Assembly (NCBI GenBank): GCA_029747585.1
Contig: JAPEVF010000807.1
Coordinates: forward strand, 1-20,167
DNA length: 20,167 nt
From: Pleurotus djamor
Taxonomy: Eukaryota; Basidiomycota; Agaricomycetes; Agaricales; Pleurotaceae
Direction: 5' to 3'
Positions 19,346 through 20,167 of the stretch are shown here, piece after piece. The notes under the pieces are model-generated. The model ran no database searches. It saw only the letters and a list, made by a program, of their open reading frames with translations, and was not told where the DNA came from. Each line of letters opens with the position of its first letter. Position 1 is the stretch's first letter. The translations under genes were made by a program, and so were the position numbers.

Positions 19346-20167
19346 GATAATGATGAATTATTTTTGAACGGAATACAAGGTCATAAAGTGGACAGCGATA
19401 AGATGGAAAATATGTGGTAAAAACTACATGAAGAGGCCATGAGGGTCTGGTGGCAATATTGAGTGGGAAGATACAGATACACTGAGGCGAACCATCACAT
19501 TTCTAGGAACACCATACATGAACGCGGCCTGAGTCACGCGAGATGCAGGGATGAAAACTACGCGGGTGCTGCCGATAGGAAGGCCCACAAGATGATGACT
19601 GAAGCCTGGCGAAACCAAGGTCAGGGTGGGAAAAGGGCAGAAGAGGGTAAATGGCACATCACCATAGAGGTCGTCATCGTCGCCGACTTGAATGGAGACC
19701 TTCGACCATCCAGCTCAGTAAGTGGGGAGGATATCATGCGTTTCGTGGCTTACAGGGTGCGAAGGGGGAGCCAGTGATGAGAACTCGACAAAATGATCGC
19801 GGCGTAGAAGTTGAATGTTGTAATAAATGCTGATGTGGCATCGAAGCGAGATAGTGACGGGATTGCCCGCACCAGCATCCTCATAGAAAACTTTCTCGAG
19901 GGTCCGAAGCAAGAGGGGTACAGGCGTGGAAGGCGGACAAGGGCGGATCGCGTGTGAGTGTTCAGGTTGGATAACACGGTTCGACGGGGTGTCGAGTGGA
20001 CGATCGAGATTTGCAGCATCCGCTTTTCGTTTACGGTTAGTTATATTAGTTACCAACGTCTTATTTCTTATTGCGGCACGAGCGTTCTTCGTCGCAGGAG
20101 GCGCTGCGGGAGGGGTGACGTTGTCGTCCTCGGGGATCTTGCTCAGGCTGGGGCCACCACGGTTGGC
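19329..20167 (-). CDS. FKBP-like domain protein, 5'-truncated, inverted paralogue
   Basis: The frame is open from the window edge. Modelled exons are 20167-19754, 19699-19663, 19605-19483 and 19423-19329, with introns of 54, 57 and 59 nt. The two middle exons are 37 and 123 nt, exactly as in the FKBP-like gene at 1-1257, and intron phases match. Shared protein landmarks are NVTPPAAP near the start, a beta-rich block ending SHP, a VGD motif, and GFSHHLVGLPIGSTRVVFIPAS followed by GVPRNVMVRL, corresponding to the C-terminal half of an FKBP fold. The N-terminal part carries basic NRKRKADAA, a possible nuclear signal. The last exon is tentative: it overlaps the MFS stop codon by 17 bp in convergent orientation. 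If its intron were retained, translation would end at 19424. Catalytic competence is uncertain. Confidence 0.5.
20098..20122 (-). repeat. Partner of the 25-bp inverted match at 1-25
   Basis: Lies in the inverted FKBP-like gene. Identity decays immediately inward of the match, although the proteins stay alignable downstream. Confidence 0.7.

Noticed and set aside
1..20122. Outer 25-bp inverted repeat as termini of a ~20-kb transposon
   Set aside because: Both copies are in-frame coding sequence of paralogous genes with matching introns, and the span includes ordinary host genes. The copy at 20098-20122 is not terminal, since coding continues past it.

Overview
The window looks like a gene-dense nuclear segment from an agaricomycete-type basidiomycete. 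The genes are packed with many short spliceosomal introns, mostly 45-63 nt, and the window carries a KDZ transposase with a CxC2 cysteine cluster, a fungal TET/JBP dioxygenase, an RTC4-domain gene, an Ulp1-type protease and a Dal5-type transporter. I assembled the gene models by hand from splice signals, frame and family motifs. Most of them close in frame over their whole length.

The centre (5066-16606, 11,541 bp) is a DNA transposon. It has imperfect terminal inverted repeats of about 78 bp that share a perfect 20-bp core, and a 9-bp direct repeat GTTTGCTCC sits immediately outside both ends. It carries four genes: a KDZ transposase on + (12343-16209, 11 exons, 1,101 aa), a TET/JBP dioxygenase on - (10266-12039, 506 aa, catalytic residues present), and two further - strand cargo genes (5571-8264, about 803 aa, with a homeodomain-like WF motif; 8783-9953, about 326 aa, unrecognised). 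TET and the transposase diverge from one 303-bp promoter region. Both subterminal regions carry arrays of AATGTATT/AATACATT octamers.

The flanks are the disrupted host locus. The transposon lies inside what was a 50-nt intron of an Ulp1-like cysteine protease gene (exons 3452-5052 and 16653-17123). It falls between the exon encoding the catalytic His and the exon encoding the catalytic Asp. The remaining exons still form one 517-aa reading frame. Divergently transcribed from it, 120 bp away, is an RTC4-domain gene (1951-3331, -). Beyond the protease lies an MFS transporter of the Dal5/anion:cation symporter type (17287-19345, +).

Both ends of the window carry 5'-truncated copies of one FKBP-like gene family in inverted orientation (1-1257 + and 19329-20167 -). 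They share intron positions, identical internal exon lengths (37 and 123 nt) and a perfect 25-bp match. A 136-aa unrecognised gene is modelled at 1377-1889.

Four single N positions (6231, 9574, 10006, 17999) all sit beside homopolymers. The three inside genes behave as one extra base, and skipping each restores the reading frame, so I treat those genes as intact rather than as pseudogenes.
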